Below are positions 15,488-23,490 of a DNA stretch of 38,044 nucleotides, one piece after another. Under the pieces are notes generated by a model that did no database searches, had not been told where the DNA came from, and saw nothing but the letters and a program-made list of their open reading frames with translations. Both the position numbers and the translations under genes were made by a program. Numbering within the stretch: the first letter of the stretch is position 1; the number at the start of each line of letters is the position of its first letter. The DNA comes from Alphaproteobacteria bacterium (GTDB lineage: Bacteria; Pseudomonadota; Alphaproteobacteria; Thalassobaculales; Thalassobaculaceae): NCBI GenBank assembly GCA_013203465.1, contig JABMNR010000170.1, forward strand, positions 1-38,044, read 5' to 3'.

Positions 15488-16612
15488 ATGTTAAGTGTGA
15501 ACACCAATCCGGCGGCGATGGTCGCCGTGCGCTCGTTCCAAAGCGCCCGTGGGACGACCACCGAGATCACCCAGCGGGTGGGAACCGGGCTTCGTGTCGC
15601 CGGCGCGCTCGACGACGCATCCAATTTCTCCATTGCTCAAGGTGTGCGCGGCATCGTTCGCGCCTGGCAGGCGGTCGATCAGGGCTTGGGCTTCGCCCAG
15701 GGCGCCCTGAAAGTCGCGGTCGCCGGCGCCACCAACATCTCCGACCTGCTCGGCGATCTGAAAAAGAAGTACATCGAGTACTTCGCCACCGACGCGGCGC
15801 GGCAGCCGATCGTCGCCAACGACACCAACCAGATGCTCGATCAGATCGACCTGATGGCCAACGGCGCGACGTTCGGCTCGCTCAACCTGATCAACACCGA
15901 CCAAGCCAGCCTCGCCTTCACCCCGCCGCCGGATCAAGGCACGACCTTCACCTTCAACGGGCCCGGCAGCAACACCCACAACCTGACCGGCACGGCGAGC
16001 GTCATCCAGGTCAACTTCACCGCCACCGGCTCCGGCGGCGGCCAGTTCCGGCTGATCTACAACGGCTCGACCGTCGCCAGCACCGCGGTGAACCCGCCGA
16101 ACGCGTCGGGCTCGCTCAGCTTCAACCACGACCTGAGCGCGGGCAGTTTCACGGTCCAAAAAGTGGGTTCGCCGAACGTTGACCTAGACTACGCCTTCAC
16201 CCAGACGCCGACAGGCCAGAGCGGCATCGAGGGTGATTTCCACGTGCTGAAAAGTGTCGACGGCAGCCAGATCGATGTTCAATTCCGCTCGCTGCTGGCC
16301 ACCGACATCAGCCTGCGCCCGCCGGTGCTGAGCAACGTCGCCCTGGCGATCGGCCAGATCGAGGCGGCCGAGCGCGAGGTCAACGACGCCTTGGGCTATT
16401 ACGGCGCGAAGTACCGCGAGGTCGTGCAGTCCCGGCAATCAGCGCAAGGCTTCATGGACGCGCAGTCCGAAGGCCTGGGCAACATCGTCGACGCCGACAT
16501 GTCCCGCGAGAGCGCGCGGCTGGCCGCCGCCCAGGTGCGTGAAACCTTGTCCCGCGACGTCCTCGGCATCGTGTCCCGATCCAGCTCGGTGATCCTGGAT
16601 CTGTTCGCCTGA
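15488..16612 (+). CDS. Flagellin
   Basis: The 374-residue protein has both conserved flagellin ends. The N-terminal coiled-coil domain begins MLSVNTNPAAMVAVRSFQSA and carries RVGTGLRVAGALDDASNFSI and ISDLLGDLKKKYIEY. The C-terminal domain has LGNIVDADMSRESARLAAAQ and ends with SSVILDLFA. The middle, about 145-265, is a Gly/Ser/Thr/Asn-rich beta region that would face the filament surface. The ATG at 15488 is preferred to one 30 nt earlier because the family starts here; the ribosome site is weak. No other flagellar gene lies in the window, so this is an isolated copy, perhaps a secondary filament subunit. Confidence 0.9.
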   Translation: MLSVNTNPAAMVAVRSFQSARGTTTEITQRVGTGLRVAGALDDASNFSIAQGVRGIVRAWQAVDQGLGFAQGALKVAVAGATNISDLLGDLKKKYIEYFATDAARQPIVANDTNQMLDQIDLMANGATFGSLNLINTDQASLAFTPPPDQGTTFTFNGPGSNTHNLTGTASVIQVNFTATGSGGGQFRLIYNGSTVASTAVNPPNASGSLSFNHDLSAGSFTVQKVGSPNVDLDYAFTQTPTGQSGIEGDFHVLKSVDGSQIDVQFRSLLATDISLRPPVLSNVALAIGQIEAAEREVNDALGYYGAKYREVVQSRQSAQGFMDAQSEGLGNIVDADMSRESARLAAAQVRETLSRDVLGIVSRSSSVILDLFA

Positions 16613-16654
16613 GCTCTCGCCGCGCCCAGCCGACGGCATCGCCGAACGCTCAAG

Positions 16655-17539
16655 TCAGTAGGGCCGGTCGCCGAGCACGGTGCAGCGCCGCATCACCCGA
16701 ATTTCGGCCGCCGTGTCGAACGGCGTCGCGCGGTGGAGCAGGCAGCGATTATCCCACACCATCACATCCCCCGGCCGCCAGACATGGCGGTAAATCCGAT
16801 CCTCCGGCGTGGCGAGGCGGGTGACCTGCTCGATCAACGCGCGGCCCTCATCATACGCCATGCCCTCGATGTATTCGGCATGGTCGCCAACGAAAAGACA
16901 CGGCCGCCCGGTCTCGGGATGGGTGCGGACGATCGGATGGGCGACCGGCGGCACCTCGGCCTTCTGCGCGGCGCTCATCGGGTCTTCGCCGTGGCGCCGG
17001 GTGCGTGAAAAGTCGAGATTGTGCACCGCCCTGAGCGGCGCCAGACGCGCCTTCCACGCCGCCGGCAACCGCTCATAGGCGCCGTACATGTCGGCGAAAT
17101 GGGTCTCGCCGCCGACGCGGGGCACGATCTCGGCGACCATCATGGTCGCTTGGCCGGTCGTCTCCCGCCACGAGCCGTCGGTGTGCCAGTGGAGCGTGCC
17201 CTTGTCGGGGTGCCGGCCGCTCGGTTCGCCGTCGGCGCCGCGATTGCTCAGCACATAGACCTCCGGGTGATCCGGATAGCCTAGATACTGGTTCATCACA
17301 TGGATCTGGACCTCGCCGAAATTCCGGGCGAAGGCGACCTGCAGCGGCGGCGGCACCTCCTGGTCACGGAACAGGATCATCTGGTGCTCAAGGAAGGTCC
17401 GGTAGACGTGGCGGAATACCTCGGGGGTCGCCGCCTCGGCGAGGCCAATGCCGACAACCGCGCGGCCGAAGCCGGCATCGGGGCTCAAGGGCCGAACCTC
17501 GAAAGGTGCCTCCTCGGTCGTCGTGGCCACGACGCTCAT
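16655..17539 (-). CDS. TauD/TfdA family Fe(II)/2-oxoglutarate dioxygenase (second copy)
   Basis: The 294-residue enzyme has a TauD-type core: MILFRDQEVPPPLQVAFARN, then the metal site H119-x-D121 in WHTDGSW and the distal H269 in LLHRATPFDTAAEIRVMRR, with R281 for 2-oxoglutarate. It is only distantly similar to the copy at 10558. It follows the ABC transporter genes on the same strand, 104 bp after the ATPase stop. It is thus probably the oxidative enzyme for the imported compound, as tauD is in tauABCD. The start is not firm: ATG 17539 is chosen, and ATG 17572 is the alternative. The substrate is unknown; the adjoining hydantoinase genes argue against a simple taurine system. Confidence 0.92.
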   Translation of the reverse strand: MSVVATTTEEAPFEVRPLSPDAGFGRAVVGIGLAEAATPEVFRHVYRTFLEHQMILFRDQEVPPPLQVAFARNFGEVQIHVMNQYLGYPDHPEVYVLSNRGADGEPSGRHPDKGTLHWHTDGSWRETTGQATMMVAEIVPRVGGETHFADMYGAYERLPAAWKARLAPLRAVHNLDFSRTRRHGEDPMSAAQKAEVPPVAHPIVRTHPETGRPCLFVGDHAEYIEGMAYDEGRALIEQVTRLATPEDRIYRHVWRPGDVMVWDNRCLLHRATPFDTAAEIRVMRRCTVLGDRPY

Positions 17540-17643
17540 CGCCCGTCCCCCGATCGCTCGATCTCCGGGCATGGTGACCCGATCCACCGAGGGCCGCAAG
17601 GGCCGGACCGGGATCGATCGGACCCGTGGGCCCTACCCGCCTC

Positions 17644-18516
17644 TCACGTCGCGGCCAGCTTCGGGCCCTGGCGCCCGCTGTGCAGCACGCCGCGGGCAAG
17701 GAATATTTCGGTGATCATATCGACCGGTTCGGTGAACCGCGGGTGCTTCCTGGCGGCGAGGCCGCGCGGCCGCGGCAGATCGATGTCGACGATGCGCTCA
17801 ACCCGTCCGGGCCGGGGCGACATCACCACCACCCGGTCGGCCAACAGCACCGCCTCGTCGATGCTATGGGTGATGAACACCACGGTCTGCCGGCTGGCCA
17901 GCCACAGCTCTTCCAGGTCGATGCGCATCTGCTCGCGGGTCAAGGCGTCGAGCGCGCCGAACGGCTCGTCCATCAGCAGCAGCGGCGGGTCGTGGATCAG
18001 CGCGCGGACGATCGCCACGCGCTGCTGCATGCCGCCGGACAGCTCGTGCGGATAGCGGTCCTCGAACCCGGCGAGCCCGACCACGGCCAGCAACGCCCGG
18101 GCGCGGTCGACCAGGTCGGGATCGTTCCGGTGCCGCATCTCGGTCTGCAGCAGAACGTTCTTCAGCACGTTCCGCCACTCAAGCAGGATCGGCTTTTGAA
18201 AGACGATGCCAAGGTTGGTGTGCGGGCCGGACACATCCTGGCCGCCGATCGAGACCTCGCCGGTGGTCGCCGGCAGCAGGCCGGCGATCAGTCGCATCAG
18301 CGTGCTCTTGCCACACCCCGACGGGCCGACGATGGCGGTGAACTCGCCAGCGCCGATCTCCAGGTCGACCAAATCGAGAGCCCGTGTCTCCGACTGGCCT
18401 CCGCGGAACACCTTGCTGAGGGCCGACACGCGAATCTCGGTGCCGACGCGGCCGGCGGAGGGCCCGTCCGGCGCCGCCGGATCGGCGGCGCCGGACGGGT
18501 GTTCACCATGACGCAT
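17644..18516 (-). CDS. ABC transporter ATP-binding protein (NitT/TauT family)
   Basis: The 290-residue protein has Walker A GPSGCGKST at 64-72, a Q-loop at GIVFQKPILLEW, the signature LSGGMQQR, Walker B LLLMDEPFGALD and the switch histidine in VVFITHS. The overall pattern, including MSPRPGRVERIVDIDLPRPR after the switch, is that of SsuB/TauB/NrtD-type importers. It would energise uptake by the permease and binding protein encoded just upstream. Its ATG overlaps the binding-protein stop (TGATG), and an in-frame GTG lies one codon earlier; no ribosome site is visible, so translational coupling is likely. Confidence 0.95.
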   Translation of the reverse strand: MRHGEHPSGAADPAAPDGPSAGRVGTEIRVSALSKVFRGGQSETRALDLVDLEIGAGEFTAIVGPSGCGKSTLMRLIAGLLPATTGEVSIGGQDVSGPHTNLGIVFQKPILLEWRNVLKNVLLQTEMRHRNDPDLVDRARALLAVVGLAGFEDRYPHELSGGMQQRVAIVRALIHDPPLLLMDEPFGALDALTREQMRIDLEELWLASRQTVVFITHSIDEAVLLADRVVVMSPRPGRVERIVDIDLPRPRGLAARKHPRFTEPVDMITEIFLARGVLHSGRQGPKLAAT

Positions 18517-19499
18517 CACTTCGGCAGGAACTCGTTGGTATAGAACGACGTCGCCAGGCGATCGGTCTTCAGCTCGCGATACTCCTTCATCAAGTCGAGG
18601 GTGTGCTGCCAGTCCTCGGCGGCCGCGTAGCCGATGCCCTTGCCCTTCGATGCCGGTGAGTGAATGAGCCCGAGATCGACCGCGAGCTGACCCTTGAGCG
18701 CCGCCGCGTTCACGTCGGGTTTGGCCCTGACCGCCGCGGCGATGGCGGCATCGGGATCCTTCACGCCGGCCTCGTAAGACTTGCGCATGGCCTTGATGAA
18801 GCGGCGGACCATGTCCGGCTTCTCCTTGATGGTGTCCTCGTGGGCGATCACGGTGATGCCGACGGTGTTCACGCCGACGTCGGCGAAGTTGAGCGCCGAC
18901 GCCTTCACGCCCTTCTCCTCAAGCTGGAAGAACTGCGCGTCGGCACTGCCGAGCAGCGCATCCGCCTTTTTCTCCAACACCATGACGACCTTGCCGGCCG
19001 GATCGACGAAGATGGTCTTGATCAGGTCCTTGTTCAGGCCATTGGCCTTGATCACCGCCGGGAACAGCTGGGTCAGCGAGTCGCCGGCGGTCACCGCCAG
19101 CGTCTTGCCCTCCAGGTCCTTCGCCGAGCGGATATTGGCGTCGGCCCGCGAGATCACGCCGAACGGCGAGATGTTCATCGGCGACATGATCGTCTTCACC
19201 GGTATGCCCTTGACGGCCGACAGGATCAGTGTACCGGCGTCGCACAGCCCGAAGGTGTCGTCCTTGGCGCCGACCACCTGGGCGGCAACGCCGGAGCCGC
19301 GACCCTCGTTGATGGTCAGGGTGATCCCCTCATCGCTGAAGTAGCCCCTCTCCTTGCCGAGATAGATCGGCGCGTGGAAGCCGACCATGTACCAGTTGAG
19401 GCGGATCGACACGTCGTCGGCGGCGTGGCCGGCACTCATCGTCAGACCAAACAGGCCGATCGCGGCCACGGCCGAACGGAACAGGGTCTTGCCCATCAT
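18516..19499 (-). CDS. ABC transporter substrate-binding protein (NMT1/THI5-like)
   Basis: The 327-residue protein begins with a Sec signal peptide cleaved after GHA near residue 26, with no lipobox, so it is a soluble periplasmic protein. The mature part reads DVSIRLNWYMVGFHAPIYLG and ERGYFSDEGITLTINEG, the start expected of NMT1/THI5-like and SsuA-like binding proteins. Blocks such as VKTIMSPMNISPFGVISR and LEGKTLAVTAGDSL follow. The ATG at 19499 has GGAGG 8 nt upstream; the ATG at 19505 is too close to it. Known members bind pyrimidine precursors, sulfonates, nitrate or aromatic acids. With hydantoinase genes across the divergent promoter, a cyclic amide or pyrimidine-derived ligand is a fair inference. 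Confidence 0.93.
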   Translation of the reverse strand: MMGKTLFRSAVAAIGLFGLTMSAGHAADDVSIRLNWYMVGFHAPIYLGKERGYFSDEGITLTINEGRGSGVAAQVVGAKDDTFGLCDAGTLILSAVKGIPVKTIMSPMNISPFGVISRADANIRSAKDLEGKTLAVTAGDSLTQLFPAVIKANGLNKDLIKTIFVDPAGKVVMVLEKKADALLGSADAQFFQLEEKGVKASALNFADVGVNTVGITVIAHEDTIKEKPDMVRRFIKAMRKSYEAGVKDPDAAIAAAVRAKPDVNAAALKGQLAVDLGLIHSPASKGKGIGYAAAEDWQHTLDLMKEYRELKTDRLATSFYTNEFLPK

Positions 19500-19592
19500 G
19501 TTCATCTCCTCCCATCGTGCCAGACCTGGACGGCCCGGACCCTTTTGCGTTGCTCGACGGCGTTGTGCGCACCGCCCATTCCCGACATCGGC

Positions 19593-20426
19593 TTACACCA
19601 TGCCCATGCCAGCCCCGTCGACGCGCTGCGAGACGTGCCACGGGATGACCAGCCGCTCGATCAGCTCGACGGCGTAGTAGACAATCAATCCGACGATCGA
19701 CAGCACGATGATCGTGGCGAACACCATCGGTGTCTGCAGGTCGCCGTTGTACTGCAGCAGCAGGTAGCCGAGCCCCTTGTCCGAGGCGACGAACTCAGCC
19801 ACCACGGCGGCGGTCGAGGACAGCGCCGCCGCCACCTTGAGCCCGGTGAAGATGCTTGGCATGGCGTGCGGCAGGCGGATCTTGCGGAAAATCATCCATG
19901 TCCCGGCACCGGTCGAGCGCGCCAGTTCCATGGTCTCCTCGTCGATCGACTTGAAGCCGGCGATCGATGCCACAACGATCGGGAAGAACGACAGCAGGAA
20001 CACCAGAAGCAACTTGGGCGTGAAGCCGAAGCCGAACCAGATGATGAAAAGCGGCGCGATGGCGATCTTCGGGACGATCTGCAGGAACACGATGAGCGGA
20101 TAGGCGGTCCGCTCCACCACCCGGGAATAGGCGATGGCGATGGCCATCGGGATGCTGACGACGACGGCGATAACATAGCCGACGACGATTTCCTCCGCCG
20201 TCACCCAGGTGTGCTTCAGCACATGCAGCCAGCGCTCGGTGAATTCCAGCCAGACCAGGGACGGCGGCGGCAACAGATAGGTCGGCACCGCGAAGACGCG
20301 GACGCCGATCTCCCAGACCACGAACAGCACGATGAAACTGACCAGGATGTAGCGCACCCCGGTCACCCAGACGAGCAGCCGGCGGACGCCTCCCCATGCC
20401 GCGGGCGTATCGGCGGCGGCCGTCAT
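19593..20426 (-). CDS. ABC transporter permease (NitT/TauT family)
   Basis: The 277-residue membrane protein has about six hydrophobic segments and the BPD-permease EAA loop, read here as ETMELARSTGAGTWMIFRKI followed by RLPHAMPSIFTGLKVA. It is the membrane channel of the importer encoded with the binding protein and ATPase downstream. The ATG overlaps the stop of the IclR gene by 4 bp (ATGA), so regulator and transporter are translated together. An earlier in-frame start overlapping the regulator by 72 bp is less likely. Confidence 0.95.
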   Translation of the reverse strand: MTAAADTPAAWGGVRRLLVWVTGVRYILVSFIVLFVVWEIGVRVFAVPTYLLPPPSLVWLEFTERWLHVLKHTWVTAEEIVVGYVIAVVVSIPMAIAIAYSRVVERTAYPLIVFLQIVPKIAIAPLFIIWFGFGFTPKLLLVFLLSFFPIVVASIAGFKSIDEETMELARSTGAGTWMIFRKIRLPHAMPSIFTGLKVAAALSSTAAVVAEFVASDKGLGYLLLQYNGDLQTPMVFATIIVLSIVGLIVYYAVELIERLVIPWHVSQRVDGAGMGMV

Positions 20427-21247
20427 GCGCTCGCCCTCTCGTCGTCGTTCGGCAGGTAGAGCCGCGCCGAGGGCTGCAACTGGCGGACCGGCCACAGCTC
20501 GGACAGCCGGCGCGCCACCTCGACGACGTCGGGCGCGATGTCGTGCAGCCGCCGACGGGTCACCCGCGCCGCCGGGCCGGCGACACTGACGGTACCGACG
20601 GAGGACATGTTGGCCTTGACGCCGGGGATCGCGGCGGCAACCGCGGCCATGCCGGGCTCGCCCTCCTCATAGGCGGTGCCGTAACCCTGCTTGCGGGTGC
20701 GGGACAGCGCCTCGATCAGTCCGGCAACGTCACTGACCGCCCTCGGACCTAGTTCGGCCGGATCGCCGAAGCCCGCGGTGAGGACGATACGGATCGCCTC
20801 CTCGTCGCTCAAGGTGGCGAGCCAAGCCTTGCCGGTGGCGGTCGCCGACACCGTCACCTGCTTGCCGAAGTTGCCATCGTAGCGCAAACCGTAGCGCGCG
20901 CCCTGAGCCTGCGCCACCCAGGTGAGCCCGTCACCGTCGACCATGGCGATGCGGGCAAGCTCGCCGGTGCGTTCGGCCAGGCTGTCCAGCTCCGGCTGGC
21001 AGACGTCGTTGACGCCGCTGTTCGCCAGCAGACGGAAGCCGATGACGGCGAGCCGCATGGTCGGCCGGTAGTGCTGGCTGACAACGTCCTGCTCAAGATA
21101 ACCGCGCTCGGCGAGTTGGGTAAGCAGCCGGTGCGTGGCGCTCTTCGGCAGTCCGAGGGTCAGCGCGATGGCGCTCAGCGCCAGCCCCTTCGGGCTGTCG
21201 ACCAGCAGCTCCAGGATGTCCAGCGTGCGATCGATCTGTTGCGACAT
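20423..21247 (-). CDS. IclR-family transcriptional regulator
   Basis: The 274-residue protein has the two IclR domains. An N-terminal winged helix (QIDRTLDILELLVDSPKGLA, then LTLGLPKSATHRLLTQLAERGYLEQ) is followed by the C-terminal effector domain with YGLRYDGNFGKQVTVSATATGKAWLA and the conserved late KQGYGTAYEE region. It binds DNA as a dimer of dimers and responds to a small metabolite. It is the first gene of the leftward operon, joined by a 4-bp overlap to the permease, and faces hyuA. The start at 21247 matches the family N-terminus. The two GAAC-N3-GTTC elements just upstream are its probable operator. Confidence 0.95.
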   Translation of the reverse strand: MSQQIDRTLDILELLVDSPKGLALSAIALTLGLPKSATHRLLTQLAERGYLEQDVVSQHYRPTMRLAVIGFRLLANSGVNDVCQPELDSLAERTGELARIAMVDGDGLTWVAQAQGARYGLRYDGNFGKQVTVSATATGKAWLATLSDEEAIRIVLTAGFGDPAELGPRAVSDVAGLIEALSRTRKQGYGTAYEEGEPGMAAVAAAIPGVKANMSSVGTVSVAGPAARVTRRRLHDIAPDVVEVARRLSELWPVRQLQPSARLYLPNDDERASA

Positions 21248-21263
21248 TGTTGACGAACTTTTT

Positions 21264-21293
21264 GGAACGTGGTTCGAATTTGGAACAGTGTTC
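21264..21293. promoter_or_regulatory. Paired GAAC-N3-GTTC elements, probable IclR operator
   Basis: GAAC-GTG-GTTC (21265-21275) and GAAC-AGT-GTTC (21283-21293) are two inverted repeats with centres 18 bp apart, placing them on the same helix face with a spacing suited to a dimer of dimers. They lie in the 135-bp region between the iclR-type gene (start 21247) and hyuA (start 21383). Control of both divergent arms from this site is inferred. Confidence 0.65.
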
Positions 21294-21382
21294 AAATTTT
21301 CAGATCAAACGGGCCGCTGTCAAGCAGTACCTTGAATGCGGACGCGGTTGGTGCAAGGACGAAAAGCAACGCGGGAGGAAAC

Positions 21383-23488
21383 GTGACGGTCCAATCGAGC
21401 AGGAGCTCCGACAATCCTCAACCCACGGCGATCCGGCTGGCCGCCGATGTCGGCGGTACCTTCACCGACATCGCCGCCTTCGACGCGGCGACGGGTGAAA
21501 TCCGCTACGGCAAGACGCTGACCACCCCGGACACGCTGGTTGCCGGCGTCGTCGACGGCGTGGCCAAGGCCGGCGTCGGATTCGCCGGGACGGGTATTTT
21601 CCTGCACGGCACCACCGTCGCCATCAACACCCTTCTGGAGCGCACCGGCGCGCGCACGGCGCTGCTGATCACCCGCGGTTTCCGCGACATCTACGAGATC
21701 GGCCGGGTCAACCGTCCGGACGCCTACAACCTGTATTTCCAGAAGCACCAGCCGCTGATCGACCGCGCGCTTCGGCTGGAGATCGACGAGCGGCTGGATG
21801 CGGCGGGCAATGTCCTGGTGCCGCTCGACGAGGCCCAGGTCCGCCACATCGCCCGAGCGCTCGCCGACATGGGGATCGAAGCGATCGCCATCCTGTTCCT
21901 GCACTCCTACCGCAATCCGGAGCACGAGATCCGCGCCCGGGAAATCGTCGCCGACGCCTGCCCCGGCGTATTCGTGTCGGCCAGCCACGAGCTGTCGCAG
22001 GAGTACCGTGAGTTCGAACGCGCCTCGACGGTCGCGGCCAACGCCTACATCGGTCCGGGGGTCGCCTCCTACCTCGACGGCTTCAACCAGCGGCTCGGCG
22101 AGGACGGCTTTCCCGGCACGTTCCTGATCATGCAGTCGACCGGCGGCGTCTACGGCGTGACCGAAGCGCAGCGCGAGTGCATCCGCATGTTGGAGTCTGG
22201 ACCGGCCGGCGGGTTGATCGGCGCCAAGGTGCTTTGCCGCCGCATGGACCTCGCCGACGCCATCGCCTTCGACATGGGCGGGACGACGGCCAAGGCGGGG
22301 GTGATCTCCGGCGGCGAGGTGCTGATGACCGGCGCCTCGATGATCGGCGGCTACATGACCGGGCTGCCGGTGCAGATCCCGATGATCGACATCCAGGAGG
22401 TGGGCACCGGCGGAGGAAGCATTGCCCGGCTCGGGCCGGGCGGGGCGCTGCGCGTCGGCCCGCAGAGCGCCGGCGCCAAGCCGGGGCCGGTCTGCTACCA
22501 GCTCGGCGGCACCGAGCCGACGGTGACCGACGCCAACCTGGTGCTCGGCCGCCTCGCCGCCGATCGGTTCCTCGGCGGCGAGATGGCGCTCGACACCGCC
22601 GGCGCCGAGCGCGCGCTGAAGGAGCGGATCGCCGATCCGCTCGGACTTACCGTCGCCGCGGCGGCCGAAGGTATTCTGCGCATCGCCACCACGGCCATGG
22701 CCCATGTGGTGCGCCGGGTGACCACCGACCGCGGCCTCGACGCCGCCGACTTCGCGCTCATCGCCTATGGCGGGGCCGGGCCGCTGCACGCCGCCATGGT
22801 GGCCAAGGAGCTGCGCATTCCCCGCGTCGTCATCCCGCATTCGCCGGGGCACTTCTCCGCCTTCGGCATGCTCGCCGCCGACTTCCGCCGCGACTACGTC
22901 CGCACTTGGTTCACCCGGCTGGCCACGGCGCCGTTCGACGAGTTGGAGCGTCGCTATCTGGAGATGGAAGCCGAGGGCCGAGCGTCGATCGAGACCGGCC
23001 GCCCGCATCTCCTCGACGTCGTGGTCACCCGCTCCGCCGACATGCGCTACGTCGGCCAGGAGCACGCCGTGACGGTCGACCTGCCGCTCACCCTGTTCGA
23101 GGGCCGCGACACCGCCGGGGTCAAGGCGGCGTTCGATGCCATCCACGAGGTGCGCTACGGCTACGGCGCGCCGGACGAGCAGGCGGAGATTGTCAGCCTG
23201 CGCAGTTCGGTCATCGGCCAGATGCGCAAGCCGCCGCCGGAACCGCTCGCTGGCGGCACCGCGACACCGCCCGCCGCCGCCGGTCGCGGCGCGCGGCCGG
23301 TCTGCTTCGACGCCGGCATCGGGCACGTCCCGACGGCGACCTTCGCCCGGGCCGATCTGCTCGCCGGCAACGTCGTCGCGGGCCCGGCCCTAATCGAGGA
23401 ATACGCCTCGACCACGGTGGTCTTCCCGGGCGACGTGCTGACCGTGGACGAGACCGGCAACCTCGTGATCAACATCCAGAGGGCCTGA
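21383..23488 (+). CDS. Hydantoinase/oxoprolinase family protein, subunit A (HyuA-type)
   Basis: The 701-residue protein carries the family's N-terminal DVGGTFTDI (22-30) and HGTTVAINTLLER, then the ATPase-like core with DMGGTTAKAGVI and GGGSIARLGPGGALRVGPQS. Close to the C-terminus are the blocks expected of the HyuA_C-like domain. Such proteins work with a B subunit in ATP-dependent opening of cyclic amides (N-methylhydantoin, 5-oxoproline), or in ATP-dependent carboxylation in the acetone-carboxylase branch. The start is GTG 21383, with GGGAGGAA 2-7 nt upstream; an earlier in-frame start would run through the operator. The next gene starts 2 bp after the stop. The exact substrate is not decidable from sequence. 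Confidence 0.93.
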   Translation: MTVQSSRSSDNPQPTAIRLAADVGGTFTDIAAFDAATGEIRYGKTLTTPDTLVAGVVDGVAKAGVGFAGTGIFLHGTTVAINTLLERTGARTALLITRGFRDIYEIGRVNRPDAYNLYFQKHQPLIDRALRLEIDERLDAAGNVLVPLDEAQVRHIARALADMGIEAIAILFLHSYRNPEHEIRAREIVADACPGVFVSASHELSQEYREFERASTVAANAYIGPGVASYLDGFNQRLGEDGFPGTFLIMQSTGGVYGVTEAQRECIRMLESGPAGGLIGAKVLCRRMDLADAIAFDMGGTTAKAGVISGGEVLMTGASMIGGYMTGLPVQIPMIDIQEVGTGGGSIARLGPGGALRVGPQSAGAKPGPVCYQLGGTEPTVTDANLVLGRLAADRFLGGEMALDTAGAERALKERIADPLGLTVAAAAEGILRIATTAMAHVVRRVTTDRGLDAADFALIAYGGAGPLHAAMVAKELRIPRVVIPHSPGHFSAFGMLAADFRRDYVRTWFTRLATAPFDELERRYLEMEAEGRASIETGRPHLLDVVVTRSADMRYVGQEHAVTVDLPLTLFEGRDTAGVKAAFDAIHEVRYGYGAPDEQAEIVSLRSSVIGQMRKPPPEPLAGGTATPPAAAGRGARPVCFDAGIGHVPTATFARADLLAGNVVAGPALIEEYASTTVVFPGDVLTVDETGNLVINIQRA

Positions 23489-23490
23489 GC

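Noticed and set aside
18660-20459. 599-codon plus-strand frame opposite the ABC genes
   Set aside because: Antisense to the binding protein and permease, His/Asp-rich shadow with no motif.
21320-23326. 668-codon minus-strand frame opposite hyuA
   Set aside because: It is a shadow of hyuA caused by high third-position GC; no domain, no ribosome site.
22177-23490. N-terminal extension of hyuB into hyuA
   Set aside because: The extension is an out-of-frame reading of hyuA; the family start is at 23491.
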